This document shows, piece by piece, positions 1-11,140 of a DNA stretch of 64,000 bases (the first letter of the stretch is position 1; every line of letters starts with the position of its first letter). This DNA comes from a virus, in IMG/VR virus record IMGVR_UViG_3300043395_003072, positions 94,463-158,462 of that record. The stretch is one strand, 5' to 3'. The position numbers and the translations under genes are program-made. The notes under the pieces were generated by a model that worked only from the letters and a program-made list of their open reading frames with translations, ran no database searches and was not told the origin of the DNA.

Positions 1-1997
1 GCATCAGGTATCGCTGAAAAATTCTTTGCATAGTATTGAGAGTTAGCTCTTCCTTGTTCAAGAAAGCTTATAATATTTAAATCTACTGCAATATTATCTT
101 TTGCTATGATATTGATCTGAAATTCAGGCTCAATAGATCCTAAAAACTGATGTGTTGGGTATTCTTGTCCAAGGATTGGGATAGAACTAATTATATTTCT
201 TAAACTACCTGATACTGCTGTTATTGCATGCCTAGTCGTTTTTAGATCTTCTTCTGCAATTCCGTATTGCAACATCTCCTCATTTAATATCTCCCTACCA
301 ATAATTGCTTCTAAATCTTCTTTACTAAAATCTAAATTCACTTCACTTATAACTTTTTCTAAAACATTTTCTAGACCTTCAACCCCACTGTATATACTAA
401 AGTTATCATCTATATATTTTTTTAATTCTTTAAAATCATTTGCATAAGTTGTTTTTGTTTTCTCTATTCTTGAACTCGAAGTATTAACACCTCGTATATA
501 ATAATCTACAATTTCTTTTGATGTAGTGATTGAGCTTTCTTCTTGATCAATGAAGCCAATTAAAGTTCCTTTTTTTATATTTGCTCTTGCCCATCCATTT
601 TTAACACGCTCAAAAGCACGCAAGTTAAATACTCTATCCAAGATATTCATTGGGCAGTACATACCTTCAACTTTAAACTCAACATCATTCTTAAACTTTG
701 CTACAAAAAGATTTTCGTCCCAAACTAAAATCTTACCATCTTCAGGACAAAATAAAGGAAATATTGCATATCTATCTGAACCTAATTTTCTTTTATTACC
801 AACTATCAAGTTGGTATCACTTGCACGCTTATAGTAAGGAGTATCTGTTATTGGGTAATAGGTATATTTATTTGCTTCTGTTTCTGGAATAATTGGTATT
901 TCAAAATTTCGCTCATTAGGTTTTAAACTTTCAAAAACAACTTCTTTTGAACTGAACATCTCTGGTTTAATTTCTCCAGAAATGCCTTTTAACAAAATCT
1001 CAAAATTCTCTTTTCTTTTTGCTTGTTTCTTTTCTAAAATATCTTCTGGGCTCACTCCTTCATCGATAATACTTCTTAGGTATTTATAAAATTCTGGAGT
1101 GTATTTTAACAACGCAAAACTTCTAAAATAAAAAACAGTAGTAGAAGATTTAAATAACATCTTCTCAATCAATTCATTCCTGAACTTTAATAAAGCATTA
1201 TCTCTTACTGAATGGAAACCTTCAGTGCCTTGCTCGAATTTACTCTTTACTAAAGAGTATTCATTTAAATTTTTAATTACAATCCCAAAATTTTCTTCTA
1301 AAGAAACTGATTGCAAATAATTAGAATATCTTACGTAGGCTTTAGAATCTTTGGGTTCTGTTACTGCAAACGAAACTATCGGATTTAAAGCACCAGCCTC
1401 TGATTTTAGAGAATTCTCTATTTCTCTAATAGACAAGTTCCCTGACTCTTCTTGTTTTGTGATAGAAATTATATTTTCTTCACCTTCGATACAGCTAAAG
1501 CTAACTCTTTGCTTTTGATCATTTTTTACTAAATCGTACCCCCAATCTTCTACATATCTTAAATTTGCATCATATACTTTTTCATTAAAATATCTAAGAT
1601 CTAACTCAACATTATAACTTCCAATTGAGCTTGGATGATTTATAATGTTGAGTCCCATTACTGTAAAATAAAAAACATCACCATTTGATTTTGTATTATC
1701 TATTGTTTTTTGTATCCATGAATTTTTAATAAAAACAAATGGATTATTTTTAATTTGACAAATAAGTCTATGTAATTGAACTAAACCATCTGGTGGAAAG
1801 GTTAAGTTTATTTGCGCATGATATATGCCATTACCCGATAAAACTTTTGTAGACACTCTAGTCCTTAATGACTTGATTGAATAATTTAAACCTTCTTTAT
1901 GCATAGATATACTTGTTGGAGGAACAAATAAACCTATATCGTTTATCCAAAAGTTTGGGTCAATATTCAAATTAATAATATTATCAAGTCCACGCAT
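1..1997 (-). CDS. Tail or baseplate structural protein, C-terminus cut by window edge
   Basis: The gene starts at the ATG complementary to 1995-1997, one base past the stop of the upstream giant gene, and stays open for 665 codons to the left edge. The N-terminus reads MRGLDNIINLNIDPNFW, followed by a segment with VPPTSISM and SLRTRVSTKVLSGNGIYHAQ and then alternating beta-type sequence. There are no signal peptide, membrane segments or catalytic motifs. It follows the sheath, tube, chaperone and giant genes in transcription order, where baseplate or tail-tip genes usually lie in myoviruses. I do not recognise the family; the role is inferred from position only. Confidence 0.5.
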   Translation of the reverse strand, partial: MRGLDNIINLNIDPNFWINDIGLFVPPTSISMHKEGLNYSIKSLRTRVSTKVLSGNGIYHAQINLTFPPDGLVQLHRLICQIKNNPFVFIKNSWIQKTIDNTKSNGDVFYFTVMGLNIINHPSSIGSYNVELDLRYFNEKVYDANLRYVEDWGYDLVKNDQKQRVSFSCIEGEENIISITKQEESGNLSIREIENSLKSEAGALNPIVSFAVTEPKDSKAYVRYSNYLQSVSLEENFGIVIKNLNEYSLVKSKFEQGTEGFHSVRDNALLKFRNELIEKMLFKSSTTVFYFRSFALLKYTPEFYKYLRSIIDEGVSPEDILEKKQAKRKENFEILLKGISGEIKPEMFSSKEVVFESLKPNERNFEIPIIPETEANKYTYYPITDTPYYKRASDTNLIVGNKRKLGSDRYAIFPLFCPEDGKILVWDENLFVAKFKNDVEFKVEGMYCPMNILDRVFNLRAFERVKNGWARANIKKGTLIGFIDQEESSITTSKEIVDYYIRGVNTSSSRIEKTKTTYANDFKELKKYIDDNFSIYSGVEGLENVLEKVISEVNLDFSKEDLEAIIGREILNEEMLQYGIAEEDLKTTRHAITAVSGSLRNIISSIPILGQEYPTHQFLGSIEPEFQINIIAKDNIAVDLNIISFLEQGRANSQYYAKNFSAIPD

Positions 1998-1998
1998 A

Positions 1999-4900
1999 TT
2001 AATCCCTTATGGATTTTGTAATATAAGAATTAGAGATAGGCATTCTTCCATCTTGTATACCAAGAAATGCATTGCCTCCAGCGCCAACTACTTTTCTTGC
2101 AGACATCATCGCTTCTGAATAAGTTGGTGCTTCTCCATACATTCTGATTGAAGAGTTTCTAGTTACCATAGTCTCTCCTAAATTGATAGGTCTATCGTAA
2201 GTATTCATAGGTTCTTCAAATCTACTGGGTGCTACATTAGCATGCTCTTTATGGTTCATATTGTAAAGATGACGACCGCCTAGTGACTCTCTCGCTCTCA
2301 TATCAGAAAACTTATTTTCTGCCTCAAGAACTTCAGGAGAATTTTTTACTCCAACTAAGTATCCTGCTCCCATTGCAGCCGCAGCTAAATACCCACCACC
2401 TCTCTTTGAAATAATATCCATATTCATCGCTACAGTCTCTCTAAGGTTCCTTTGAGCATTCATAATTTCTTCAATTCTATCAACATTAATATCTCCGCTG
2501 AATCCACCTTCCATTGAAGAAGCTAAGAGACTCATTACTTGCCTCATTGAGAAAGCATCTCCAGATTCTAACACTTTATGCAGTCTTGAGTTTGATCCTA
2601 AGTTATGCAAGCCTCTTTCTTTTACAGTTCTTGCCATTACATCAAATGTTTCTCTTAAACTATCTCTGTTTAACTGAACGTTATTTAAAGATTCTCTTAG
2701 AGACTTGCTTGCTTCTCCTTCTGGAATATTTAGAAACTCAATATTTCCTAATGTAACGTTGCCTCCTGTTTCGTAAGCAGTTCCCTTAAAAATATTCTGA
2801 TCAAAGAAATTAAATATAGCTTCTCCACTACCAGAACTATAAGAGGTTTTTAGGGCTGATAAGAATTCCACACCAACGTCTGCTGCTACCTGTAAGTGCT
2901 TAGCTTTAATGATCAAAGATTCCTGAGCAACCGCAACTAAAGATGCGCCAGCTCTTAATCTATTGAAATAGGTTCTCATAGCGTCTTCTCCCCCTGCTCC
3001 ACCTTCATCTACTGCTGCTTGAGCTAAGCCCAACATACCTACTTTTATTTGTACGTCTAAGCCACCTACTGACTTAAGAATTCTTTCTTTTTCATATTGA
3101 TCTAATCTGAAATCCATTATGTTTAATGAGCTAGCCCCCATTCTTTCTCCGTAAACATCCATACCTCGACCTAGCTCTTTCATATTGATCAAGAATTCAG
3201 CACCAGTTCTATATAATCCGTGGAAAGACTCAGCGTTGTTTTTGAAACGCTCTCTCATGACATTAGTGGTGTCATGATAGACTTGATATATATCTGCATC
3301 GAAGTCACCAATTGAAAATCTGCTAAAGTCCATACGTGATTCATATTGTAAAAGTTTACCTTTAGCATCATACATTTGTTTGCCTTCTTTAAGTAGATCA
3401 GCTTTCACATCTATCTGAGGAAAATAAATTATACCTCCACCAACGTCTCCATATGTTTGATGGTAACTAAGTCCTCGCATTAACAGCTTATTTATTCCCT
3501 CCCTTACAGTCGTAGTTTGCTCTCCTTCAGCTGTAGTATATTTTATCTGCTTATCACCAAAAGTTTCGTCTAATTTTTTTAAATCTTCAAGTCGTGCAAT
3601 CCTCTTACTCTCTGTTGCTTCTTGTAAAGCCAAAAACAACGAGTTAACTCCACCAACTTTATTCCCAGTAGTTTCTATAAATTTCCTGCCTTCTTGACCT
3701 ACAGCAGCTCTTACAGCTGCATCTTCTTCTGGAGATATCTCGTATTGCCTATTTTTAAAGATTTGCCTTCCATCTATTACTACGGGTTTTCCAGCCTCAT
3801 CTAGCACTGGTGTTTTTCCTTTATTTACATCAGCCATCAACCTACTTAAGTCAGAATCATATAGTTCTTGCAATTGTGCTTTTATACTTGCAAATTCCGC
3901 CCTACTAGCTTCGTACTCTGCTTTAGATGGGAGCGTATCTAAGGATTCTGTAAGTTGTTGTAGTCTTGCTTCTTTCGCTTTCACAACATCATCATATTCT
4001 GTTTGTACAGCAGCTAGCTGAGCGTTTCTCCCCGCTATTAGCTCTTCACGTTTTGCTTTGTAAGCTGCTTTTGCTTGAGCTTGTTCCTCTTTTAAGCTTT
4101 CAAAATGAGCAAAAGCATCATTAACTTGTCCTCTTGCAGCTTCTATTTCTGGACTAGTCATTACTCTTTTAACACTTCCATCTTTATCAGTAATGTCTTT
4201 AAAACTTATTCCGCCTGACATTACTGAACTTAAACTTCTCCTTAGTTCATCTGCTTGTTCTCCTTGAAGATCTCCTCTCAAGACAAAGAATTCAATTACA
4301 TTATTGCTTTTTATTCCTGAGCTTTTGCTTCCTCTTTCAATACGCTTAGCCATGTTCTCTTTGAATGCATTTATTCTGTAACTTTTATTCCTAATAAAGT
4401 CTCCAACCGTAAAAATACCAGCTTCTTTTAGTCCTGCTTTATTATAAAGTCCGTAAAATGCTCCTAGTTGTTTTTCAAAACTTGTGCCTGATTTAAACCT
4501 CTGAGCAAAATCACCTATCGAAACAAGGTCGTCTGCTCTGGGCAAGTTCCTTCTTTCTAATTCAAATAAATCTTCTACTTGTTTATCTACAAAAGACAAT
4601 CTTGCTCGTTCTCTTGCTCTTCTTTCTAATTTTTCTAGCGCACGTTTCTCTTTTGTAGCAACATTACCTCTTCTTTCTTCACTAGCAGCTTCTCTTTGTT
4701 GAAGGTTTTCTTCTTCAACTCCTTCTAATGAACTTAATCTTTGCGCTGCTCTATTTTCAGCTCTAGTTAAATCTGCAACCTTAGCTGCCTTTGCTTCACT
4801 GTCTTCCTCTTTTGCTAAAGCTGCAAGTCTTGCTCTTATATCTCCTAGGCTGCGTCGTCTTTTTTCGATTTCCGTTTTTACTTTAGGCTTTATCTCTCTT

Positions 4901-7900
4901 GTTACTATTCCTGCTTCTCTTTTTTCAATGATAGCTTTTGTTTTAGCAATAAACTCTTTTTCTTTTTTTGTATAAGGAATAACTCTATCGTCGCGAGTTC
5001 TACTTAAAATATCATTTACTTCTCGAACAATGTTTTGATTTACTCTACCTTCTGTAAAAAAAGAAGATGCCAGTCTATATGCTTTGGCTATTTCATCTGA
5101 TAGTTGATATCTTGTTTTTCCTGAAGTGCCTTGTCCAAGTAAATTTAATCTTAACTCTGAGAAAGTTTTACTTAAAGTATCGATTGTTTCGCCTGCTTGC
5201 GTTTGTGTAGTTTCGGCCACTAACTGTCTGCTTGTTTCTATTACATTCTGAAATAAAGCCCCGGAGATAATAGCATTAGTAATCCCAATCCCCTTATACT
5301 CAATGTGTCCGTAACCTTCTATTTCTTGAAAAAAACGCCTACTTGAATCTTCTGGAGATATTTTCATTTCAAGACCAAGAATGCTTCTTAATGTACTTTC
5401 TACTTGTTCAAGATGCTCTCGATTAGTGTCGTATTCTTTTAATTTATTTTGAGCTTTTCTGACAGTTTTCAAAACATCTAAATCTTGAGAATCTGGACCT
5501 CCAGATAAAGTATATCTATCATTCTCTGGTCCATATCCAAAAATGTACTCACCATCACCATGCCTGACTATTGACTTAGTAAAAAGATCAAATACATCTT
5601 CTCCTCCTTTAAAAGTACCTGGAGATTCAGGGTTGAAAATAGGTTCTCTGGCTAAGCCCCTATGTTCCAAATACGATACTTTACCCTCTCCTTTTCCTAC
5701 ATAATAACCTGTAGGCTTTAAATACCCCTTATCTATTAAAAATTCTTCAAACGTATTTCTATATTTTGAATCCCCACTCAAATCTATATAATCAGTTATT
5801 GCTTGCTTGAATAAGGTTTCATTTCCCTTAAATACATCTTCAAAAACATTAAGTTTATTTTTTGTTTTTCGTAGTATAGGATCACCTTGTTGGATCTCGA
5901 ACTTCTTTAAAGTTAATCTTTGTTTAGCTGATTCAAAAGCTTGATTAACTTGATCAACATAACTGCTTCTAGTACTTTCTCCAATTAGTGGTTCAGAACC
6001 TATAATTCTATTTTCACCTAATAAAATATCAGTATCAGTTTTAACAACTTTTCCTTCTGAAGTTAAAAGCTTAGCATTTGAATCTCCATCACTATCAACT
6101 CCCAAGTGCCTTGCATAAGGTTGATTACTAACGCGTTCTAGCCTTAGGTTAGGGACTTGCTTCATTAACCTCGCTAATCTTTCGCGTTGCCTTGTGATAT
6201 AATCTGTTTGGGAATATTGAAGCTCAAGGATTCCACCCCTAATAAAATCTGGGATGTTTTCTCCAAAGCCACTTGAAAAAGGCATTCTAAAACGAATCGA
6301 ATCTAAAATATCTAGACCTTTATTATACCCCAGAGTAGAATCAGTTGGATTTACTCTATATTTTACAGCTGCTTGTTTAACTAAATTATTCACAATATTT
6401 CTTGCATTAATGCGCTTTTCATAAGCTTCTCTTTGTACCCTTTTAAGGTTATCTTTTGCTTGGTCTATTCTTTGTGATGCGCTAGCAAAACGACCCTGAA
6501 CACTTTCTACGACAGCTTTAGCGGCTTTTAGCTCTGTTTCAAATCGCTTAGCGTAACTACCTGTAGCGATATTCCTCTCTGCTCTAGTTCTTGTAGCTAC
6601 AAAGATACTTTCTCCAGCTTTAGTTTTTAAATCTGATTCTTGAATAGAATCCAAAAGTTTACTTTTCTTTTCTATTTGAAAATCTAAGTTCTTTTTTTGA
6701 GGATCTGTATCTTCTAATGCTTTAGCTTCAGTTCGCAAAGCTGCAATTTCTTCAGTCAGCTTAGTTCTTAAAGCTTCTGCATCGCTAGCAAGTCCAACTC
6801 TATAAGTCTCAGTTACAAGTTTAACCCCACCACTTCCATCATCTACATAACCTCCCATAATATCTGCTCTTCTTGCATGAAGAGTTTCTCTTGCTAATCT
6901 TAGTTCCCCATATATTCTTGCTTTTTCTTGATACACTGCAGTTACGTCTCTTATATAACTGTTTGTACCGTCCGTTCTCGACTCTATTTTGTATTCGAAG
7001 CTATTTTCAATTAGCTCACTCCCAACTACCTCATATCTTCCTGTTATTTTATTAAACTTTCTTTTTTCTCTAGTCCTCTGTCTATCTACAATTCTATTTC
7101 CTTCACTATCAGTTTCAAAAATAGTTTTTCCAAGGATTCCATGTAGCTCTGCTTTTCTCTCTTTTAGAGCTACAATTTGTTCGAAGCGACTAAGTTTTGC
7201 TGCTTCATATTCTTCAAAAGAATTAAATTTAAACTTATCTCCATATAAGGTTTTTAATTTTTCATACTTAAGTTGATTCTTTCTTCTCTTTATTTCTGCT
7301 TTTCCTTCATCTGTAAATTTAGTCTCATCATATTCGGGACCGCCTGAAATTAGCTTAATGAACGGATCGTCCTCTCCTTCTAAGAAATCATAGCGCATGA
7401 TCTCCATGCCAGGCATAAAGTGAGCAAAATAAATATTTGGGTTACGCTGTACTGTTGCAAAGATACCTTTCTTTTCTTTATCGTACATTCCAAAATAAAA
7501 GTTGCGCATAGCTTCTGTAGTTCTGCGTTCAATTTCTGCAGCTATTTCAACTTCGTTACCATTAGCAAACTTATCAAATCTTAGTTGACGAGCTGTAGCT
7601 TCTTTGAAAGTAGTCATACTATCTAAAAAGCCTTGGCTATCTTGAAACAGTACATAGCCTCTTTTCTGGTTGAATGCATCAAGCAAACCCTGTCTTATAG
7701 CTGATTGCTCCCCTCCACCTAGCGTTGGAAGTAAAGAAGAACTAGCTGCATCTTTTCCAAAAACAATTCCTTGCCCCATATAAGTCCCTGATCCACTAAT
7801 CCTCCCAGTCAATGCATCTCTAAGAGCATATCCAGAAACCTTTGCAATCGAACCTCTAGCTGCTTTGAATCCGCTTAAAGCGTATCCAAATTTCACATCG

Positions 7901-10900
7901 TTTCCACTACTATCAAACATTCCTGAAATAGATGCATTTAAGTCTGTAATGTATCGTGTGAATTCATTTTCTATATTTATATTGTCTCCGCTTTTTCCTA
8001 CTACGAATCCTTCCAGATTTTCTAAAGTTGAAGCTCCTGGAAGATATATTTTACTTTTTCCACCTGTAATATCTAATATTCTTTTTAGATCCGTTTGATT
8101 AGTAAAAAGCTCTTCCAAATTTAAAATAGATCCAGATGCTCCACCCCTATTTATCAGGAAGTTTTTAACACCTGCTTCATCAGCTCCAAGCCTTATTAAC
8201 TCTTGAGCTTCAGCTCTACTTAGGGATTTTAAGCTTGAGATACCTTTTATTTGATTTTCAAAATCAACATTTCCCATTTGACTTAAACTAAAACTAGTTA
8301 ATTTCATTCCAAGTAAAGCTTCGGGTCTTCCACCAATATTATCTTGGCGAGCCAAAAATGATCCAAGGAACCTAGTAGCACTAGACTCATCTAGCCCAAA
8401 ATTCATTCTCAATGATGAATACAAGTAATTCATAAAGCGCGGTTCTATCTTTGCAAGATTTCTTGCGTAGTCTGTATGTACGCCACCGCTAGAAACATAA
8501 TGCGCAGTAAAAGTAATACCTCTTTTAATCTCTTGCATAGTTTTATTTGAGTTAAGCCTTGCTCCGCTAGCAAGTCTTTGCTGCACGATAGTTTCAAACT
8601 CGCTAGTAGTTAAAAACTTACCAGACCTATCATAAGCCCCTCCGAGTATTCTCCCCACATCAGCCTCAGTTAAACCGTGAGTTTCTGCAAGATTTAAAAC
8701 AGCTTGTACTGAAGCACCCATATATGCTTTCTTACGACCTAAAGCTCCTGCAGAATCAAGACTGGTGTACGCTTCTCCAGTCATTGAATTGATTGCTTTT
8801 AAATAAGCATCGTCGCTTCCGATTAATTTCTTCATCTCAGCTTCATAAAGATTTCTACCGACTCCAAACAACTCAAGAGACCCAGCTATTTGCGAGCTGA
8901 TAAATTGAGGTCCTTTCTTAAGTTGTTCAGTTGTAGTTAACAATGTTTGATTATGTTTCACATTCAAGTCTGTAAAGAAGCTAGATATTTCACTATCACT
9001 CAAACCAGCCTGCTTTAACTTTTGTTGCATTTGTGCTTCTGTAATACCAAAAGTAGTATCTTTTAAGATTGTAGAGAACATCTTAGTTCTATCTAACCTT
9101 TGGACCATCTCACCGCTTATATGTGATCTGGTTCGACCACTCTCAAAAGAGCTTTCAACAATCCCTAATGTGAAATTCATAATTCCTTTTTTTCTAGAGA
9201 TAGCAGCTACATCTTCATCGCTAAGCCCTAAAATAGCTCGACCTTGCCTATCTCCAAATTCTTTAAAGAATTGGTCAACGCTATAGTCCCCCCCCTCTCC
9301 AATTACCAAGAAGGGGTTCTTGGTGCCAACTCTGCTTTTCAAAGTACTAAATAATTTACTTTCAGTTAATCCATCATCATATACAGTCTGATTAATTGAA
9401 GATTTTACTTCTAGTGTCCCTCCAAAGTAAGACATACCTTCACCAAGACCTAAGCCTTGACTTACATTACTACTTAACATTATTGCTCCAAGATTTACTC
9501 CATGAACTCTCGAGGCTGTCTTATTTATACCAATCAAATCTCCACCACTACCTACGCTTGCTATTGTTCTATTCTTACCAAACCTATAACTTTTATCTAC
9601 TCCCACTACTCCTGCACCTAATTCATAACGTCCAACCATCTGAAAGTCACGTGCAGTTTGCTCGTTGATAACTTCATCTATTCTCCCATAAGGAGCCATT
9701 ACATTAAATGCAGATTCATTTGCTCTTGCCATTGTTACATCAGTAAAAGAAAGCGTTTTATTTCTATTAAATGGATCTTCAACTCTTGTTATTATTGGAT
9801 ACCCTGTTCCTCTCACATCTTCTGGGTACATTTGCATTAAGCGCTTAACTAGGTTTTGTTGCATTTCTCCAGGAAAATCTTCTAACCCTGCTATGAGAAA
9901 TCTAGCACTTTGAACGCTTCTTGCAAACTGCATATTTTCTTGAAATTGCTTACTTATTAAAGATACTCCTCTTTCATTTTGTATCTCACTAAAATTTGTG
10001 AACATTCCTCTTGGAGCATCAAGTCCAGGCATTCTTAAGAATTCGTAAAAGTTTTTAATGTCTCGCCTAGACATATTATTTAAACTACCAAAATCACCAA
10101 ACCCCTTAGATACTCTTTGAAAAATATACTCTTCATAAGAGTAAGAACCCTTCCCTGAGTAAAGATTCCCCCCTCTTGCGGAGGTTAAATCTATATTATT
10201 AAATATTTCAGGAGCATTTAATACTCTTTGTGGAGCAATATATCTTGTGCTTAAATTCTCTGTAGCTCTAACAACTACCATTCCATTTCTATCTCTAGAT
10301 AAATAAAGTGGAACTTTTACTGAAGAAGCTTCGTTACCTACTCTTAAATATAAATTTTTAATTCCTGTCTTGTCAGCATTATCTTCGAATCCAAGCAAAC
10401 TTACATTATCTGCTCCACCTGCCATTTTTACATAATTGGCATATCTTGTACGAACTTCATTAACGTCAGCCCCCATATCCTTCAACGTTGCAGCCAACCT
10501 TGAGTCTCCTAACCCTGAAAACTCTTCCATCTTAACTTGTCTCTCTAAGTTAAGAATCGTAGAGCTATCTCTTCCAGATAGAGTGCTTTTTATTTTATCT
10601 AATTGCGCAAACTTTCTTCTAAATTTAGAAAGAAACTTATCGTTGCTAGCAATGTAAGAATTATAAGAGCTTTCAAGTCTATCAATTTGTTCGCTTGTTA
10701 GATTTCCAGTATTATATCCTGATTTTATGATTTCTTTTAAATCACTTGATCCTAATTCTTTTAAAGAATCATAAAGGCTGCCTAGTAGCGCTCTTTTATC
10801 TTCTATTGAAGCATCTGAACTTTCCAATACAGTTCTTATTTGAAGATCGTTTTTAAAATCAGCTAGAGCTTGTGTTTTTGCTGCGTTTTGCAATTCTTGC

Positions 10901-11139
10901 AAAGCCATTGAATCTCTTCTTAAAGAAGAACCTACTCTATTAAATTCACCAGAACCCGTACTGCGGAAAGATCCTATTTTAGAATTTACTTCTTGAACAA
11001 TATTAGAGCCTTGAAAACTTTTATATCCTGCATACCCAAGCGCCCCAACTGTTAAAGCTTCTTTACCTATAGAAGACATCTTTTCTTTTACTTCGCTATT
11101 ATCTTTATTAAATAAGCTTCTTAAAAGTTCACTCGCCAT
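1999..11139 (-). CDS. Giant 3046-aa virion protein, candidate two-barrel RNA polymerase
   Basis: One open frame of 3046 residues. Around residues 2605-2625 the sequence FSIGDFDADIYQVYHD resembles the metal-binding loop of double-psi beta-barrel RNA polymerases (NADFDGDQMAVH in bacterial beta-prime, DFDxD-type loops in crAss-like phage virion polymerases). A second acidic cluster, GVDSDGDSNAK at about 1681-1690, could be a calcium-binding loop or another barrel motif. The middle third is charged, Ala/Glu/Arg-rich and probably coiled coil. It lies two genes after the tail-assembly-chaperone-like pair, where a tape measure or ejected protein would sit, so packaging in the virion is plausible. 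Polymerase function is inferred from one motif, size and context. A tape-measure or ejection protein without polymerase activity is the alternative. The start follows an AGGAGG-type site only two bases beyond the upstream stop. Confidence 0.5.
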   Translation of the reverse strand: MASELLRSLFNKDNSEVKEKMSSIGKEALTVGALGYAGYKSFQGSNIVQEVNSKIGSFRSTGSGEFNRVGSSLRRDSMALQELQNAAKTQALADFKNDLQIRTVLESSDASIEDKRALLGSLYDSLKELGSSDLKEIIKSGYNTGNLTSEQIDRLESSYNSYIASNDKFLSKFRRKFAQLDKIKSTLSGRDSSTILNLERQVKMEEFSGLGDSRLAATLKDMGADVNEVRTRYANYVKMAGGADNVSLLGFEDNADKTGIKNLYLRVGNEASSVKVPLYLSRDRNGMVVVRATENLSTRYIAPQRVLNAPEIFNNIDLTSARGGNLYSGKGSYSYEEYIFQRVSKGFGDFGSLNNMSRRDIKNFYEFLRMPGLDAPRGMFTNFSEIQNERGVSLISKQFQENMQFARSVQSARFLIAGLEDFPGEMQQNLVKRLMQMYPEDVRGTGYPIITRVEDPFNRNKTLSFTDVTMARANESAFNVMAPYGRIDEVINEQTARDFQMVGRYELGAGVVGVDKSYRFGKNRTIASVGSGGDLIGINKTASRVHGVNLGAIMLSSNVSQGLGLGEGMSYFGGTLEVKSSINQTVYDDGLTESKLFSTLKSRVGTKNPFLVIGEGGDYSVDQFFKEFGDRQGRAILGLSDEDVAAISRKKGIMNFTLGIVESSFESGRTRSHISGEMVQRLDRTKMFSTILKDTTFGITEAQMQQKLKQAGLSDSEISSFFTDLNVKHNQTLLTTTEQLKKGPQFISSQIAGSLELFGVGRNLYEAEMKKLIGSDDAYLKAINSMTGEAYTSLDSAGALGRKKAYMGASVQAVLNLAETHGLTEADVGRILGGAYDRSGKFLTTSEFETIVQQRLASGARLNSNKTMQEIKRGITFTAHYVSSGGVHTDYARNLAKIEPRFMNYLYSSLRMNFGLDESSATRFLGSFLARQDNIGGRPEALLGMKLTSFSLSQMGNVDFENQIKGISSLKSLSRAEAQELIRLGADEAGVKNFLINRGGASGSILNLEELFTNQTDLKRILDITGGKSKIYLPGASTLENLEGFVVGKSGDNINIENEFTRYITDLNASISGMFDSSGNDVKFGYALSGFKAARGSIAKVSGYALRDALTGRISGSGTYMGQGIVFGKDAASSSLLPTLGGGEQSAIRQGLLDAFNQKRGYVLFQDSQGFLDSMTTFKEATARQLRFDKFANGNEVEIAAEIERRTTEAMRNFYFGMYDKEKKGIFATVQRNPNIYFAHFMPGMEIMRYDFLEGEDDPFIKLISGGPEYDETKFTDEGKAEIKRRKNQLKYEKLKTLYGDKFKFNSFEEYEAAKLSRFEQIVALKERKAELHGILGKTIFETDSEGNRIVDRQRTREKRKFNKITGRYEVVGSELIENSFEYKIESRTDGTNSYIRDVTAVYQEKARIYGELRLARETLHARRADIMGGYVDDGSGGVKLVTETYRVGLASDAEALRTKLTEEIAALRTEAKALEDTDPQKKNLDFQIEKKSKLLDSIQESDLKTKAGESIFVATRTRAERNIATGSYAKRFETELKAAKAVVESVQGRFASASQRIDQAKDNLKRVQREAYEKRINARNIVNNLVKQAAVKYRVNPTDSTLGYNKGLDILDSIRFRMPFSSGFGENIPDFIRGGILELQYSQTDYITRQRERLARLMKQVPNLRLERVSNQPYARHLGVDSDGDSNAKLLTSEGKVVKTDTDILLGENRIIGSEPLIGESTRSSYVDQVNQAFESAKQRLTLKKFEIQQGDPILRKTKNKLNVFEDVFKGNETLFKQAITDYIDLSGDSKYRNTFEEFLIDKGYLKPTGYYVGKGEGKVSYLEHRGLAREPIFNPESPGTFKGGEDVFDLFTKSIVRHGDGEYIFGYGPENDRYTLSGGPDSQDLDVLKTVRKAQNKLKEYDTNREHLEQVESTLRSILGLEMKISPEDSSRRFFQEIEGYGHIEYKGIGITNAIISGALFQNVIETSRQLVAETTQTQAGETIDTLSKTFSELRLNLLGQGTSGKTRYQLSDEIAKAYRLASSFFTEGRVNQNIVREVNDILSRTRDDRVIPYTKKEKEFIAKTKAIIEKREAGIVTREIKPKVKTEIEKRRRSLGDIRARLAALAKEEDSEAKAAKVADLTRAENRAAQRLSSLEGVEEENLQQREAASEERRGNVATKEKRALEKLERRARERARLSFVDKQVEDLFELERRNLPRADDLVSIGDFAQRFKSGTSFEKQLGAFYGLYNKAGLKEAGIFTVGDFIRNKSYRINAFKENMAKRIERGSKSSGIKSNNVIEFFVLRGDLQGEQADELRRSLSSVMSGGISFKDITDKDGSVKRVMTSPEIEAARGQVNDAFAHFESLKEEQAQAKAAYKAKREELIAGRNAQLAAVQTEYDDVVKAKEARLQQLTESLDTLPSKAEYEASRAEFASIKAQLQELYDSDLSRLMADVNKGKTPVLDEAGKPVVIDGRQIFKNRQYEISPEEDAAVRAAVGQEGRKFIETTGNKVGGVNSLFLALQEATESKRIARLEDLKKLDETFGDKQIKYTTAEGEQTTTVREGINKLLMRGLSYHQTYGDVGGGIIYFPQIDVKADLLKEGKQMYDAKGKLLQYESRMDFSRFSIGDFDADIYQVYHDTTNVMRERFKNNAESFHGLYRTGAEFLINMKELGRGMDVYGERMGASSLNIMDFRLDQYEKERILKSVGGLDVQIKVGMLGLAQAAVDEGGAGGEDAMRTYFNRLRAGASLVAVAQESLIIKAKHLQVAADVGVEFLSALKTSYSSGSGEAIFNFFDQNIFKGTAYETGGNVTLGNIEFLNIPEGEASKSLRESLNNVQLNRDSLRETFDVMARTVKERGLHNLGSNSRLHKVLESGDAFSMRQVMSLLASSMEGGFSGDINVDRIEEIMNAQRNLRETVAMNMDIISKRGGGYLAAAAMGAGYLVGVKNSPEVLEAENKFSDMRARESLGGRHLYNMNHKEHANVAPSRFEEPMNTYDRPINLGETMVTRNSSIRMYGEAPTYSEAMMSARKVVGAGGNAFLGIQDGRMPISNSYITKSIRD

Positions 11140-11140
11140 A

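Noticed and set aside
6082-6096. DSDGD at residues 1682-1686 of the 3046-residue protein as the polymerase active site
   Set aside because: It is followed by SNAKLL rather than a hydrophobic strand with W-D or V-H, so the DFDAD motif at 2612 is the better candidate; a calcium-binding loop explains the first equally well.
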